A stretch of DNA of 5,443 bases from Bacteroidia bacterium (GTDB taxonomy: Bacteria; Bacteroidota; Bacteroidia; UBA8524): the NCBI GenBank assembly GCA_023277325.1, contig JALRIQ010000216.1, positions 1 to 5,443 on the forward strand, in the 5' to 3' direction. A program made the translations under genes and the position numbers. The notes under the pieces were generated by a model, which worked only from the letters and a program-made list of their open reading frames with translations, was not told where the DNA came from and did not search any database. Below are positions 5,401-5,443 of the stretch, in pieces; the stretch's first letter is position 1, and each line of letters begins with the position of its first letter.

Positions 5401-5443
5401 GTCTTATGTCTCACGTCTTATGTCTCACGTCTTATGTCTCATG
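5401..5443. repeat. 14-bp tandem repeat built from alternating heptamers
   Basis: Three consecutive 14-mers run to the window edge: GTCTTATGTCTCAC at 5401-5414 and 5415-5428, then the same with a final T at 5429-5442, followed by a G that would begin a fourth. Each 14-mer is two related heptamers, GTCTTAT and GTCTCAC (consensus GTCTYAY). The array is cut by the window end, so its true length is unknown. Such arrays often break assemblies. Confidence 0.9.

Noticed and set aside
5401..5443. CRISPR array
   Set aside because: The repeats are directly contiguous 14-mers without spacers.

Overview
The window looks like a short metagenome-style contig from a member of the Bacteroidota. Three things suggest this: an Era C-terminal domain of the type seen in that phylum, genes without Shine-Dalgarno sequences behind AT-rich leaders, and one match to the Bacteroidota -7 promoter motif TAnnTTTG. 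The assignment rests on recognition, not on a search.

Layout. Bases 1 to about 242 hold an internal piece of an NAD(P)-dependent aldehyde dehydrogenase on the minus strand. It is cut at the window edge and stops abruptly where the C-terminal half of the GTPase Era begins on the plus strand (about 237-626). Both genes are broken at the same point, so this is probably an assembly or library chimera. From 614 to 4653 the minus strand carries a two-component signalling locus. In order of transcription it holds an NtrC-type sigma-54 activator (4653-3304), a 370-bp non-coding gap, an unrecognised 113-aa protein (2933-2592), a 28-aa single-span membrane peptide (2569-2483) and a HAMP-PAS sensor histidine kinase (2458-614). 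The last three are separated by only 22 and 24 nt and look like one transcript. The kinase ends by overlapping the convergent era gene by 13 bp.

Divergent from the activator, with 59 bp between them, is the wreck of a second sensor kinase (4713 to about 5264). It keeps a membrane anchor, a PilJ/NarX-like N-terminal sensor motif and the first residues of a PAS domain, but has several in-frame stops and no kinase core. The last 120 bp hold a long hairpin and a 14-bp tandem repeat made of alternating heptamers GTCTTAT and GTCTCAC. The hairpin's left arm is an exact inverted copy of the repeat.

How the genes may work together (inference): the kinase would sense an envelope or membrane signal through its periplasmic helical domain and phosphorylate Asp55 of the activator, which would drive sigma-54 promoters. 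No convincing sigma-54 promoter is visible here, so targets probably lie outside the window. The 113-aa protein and 28-aa peptide are the least explained parts and could be accessories of the kinase.
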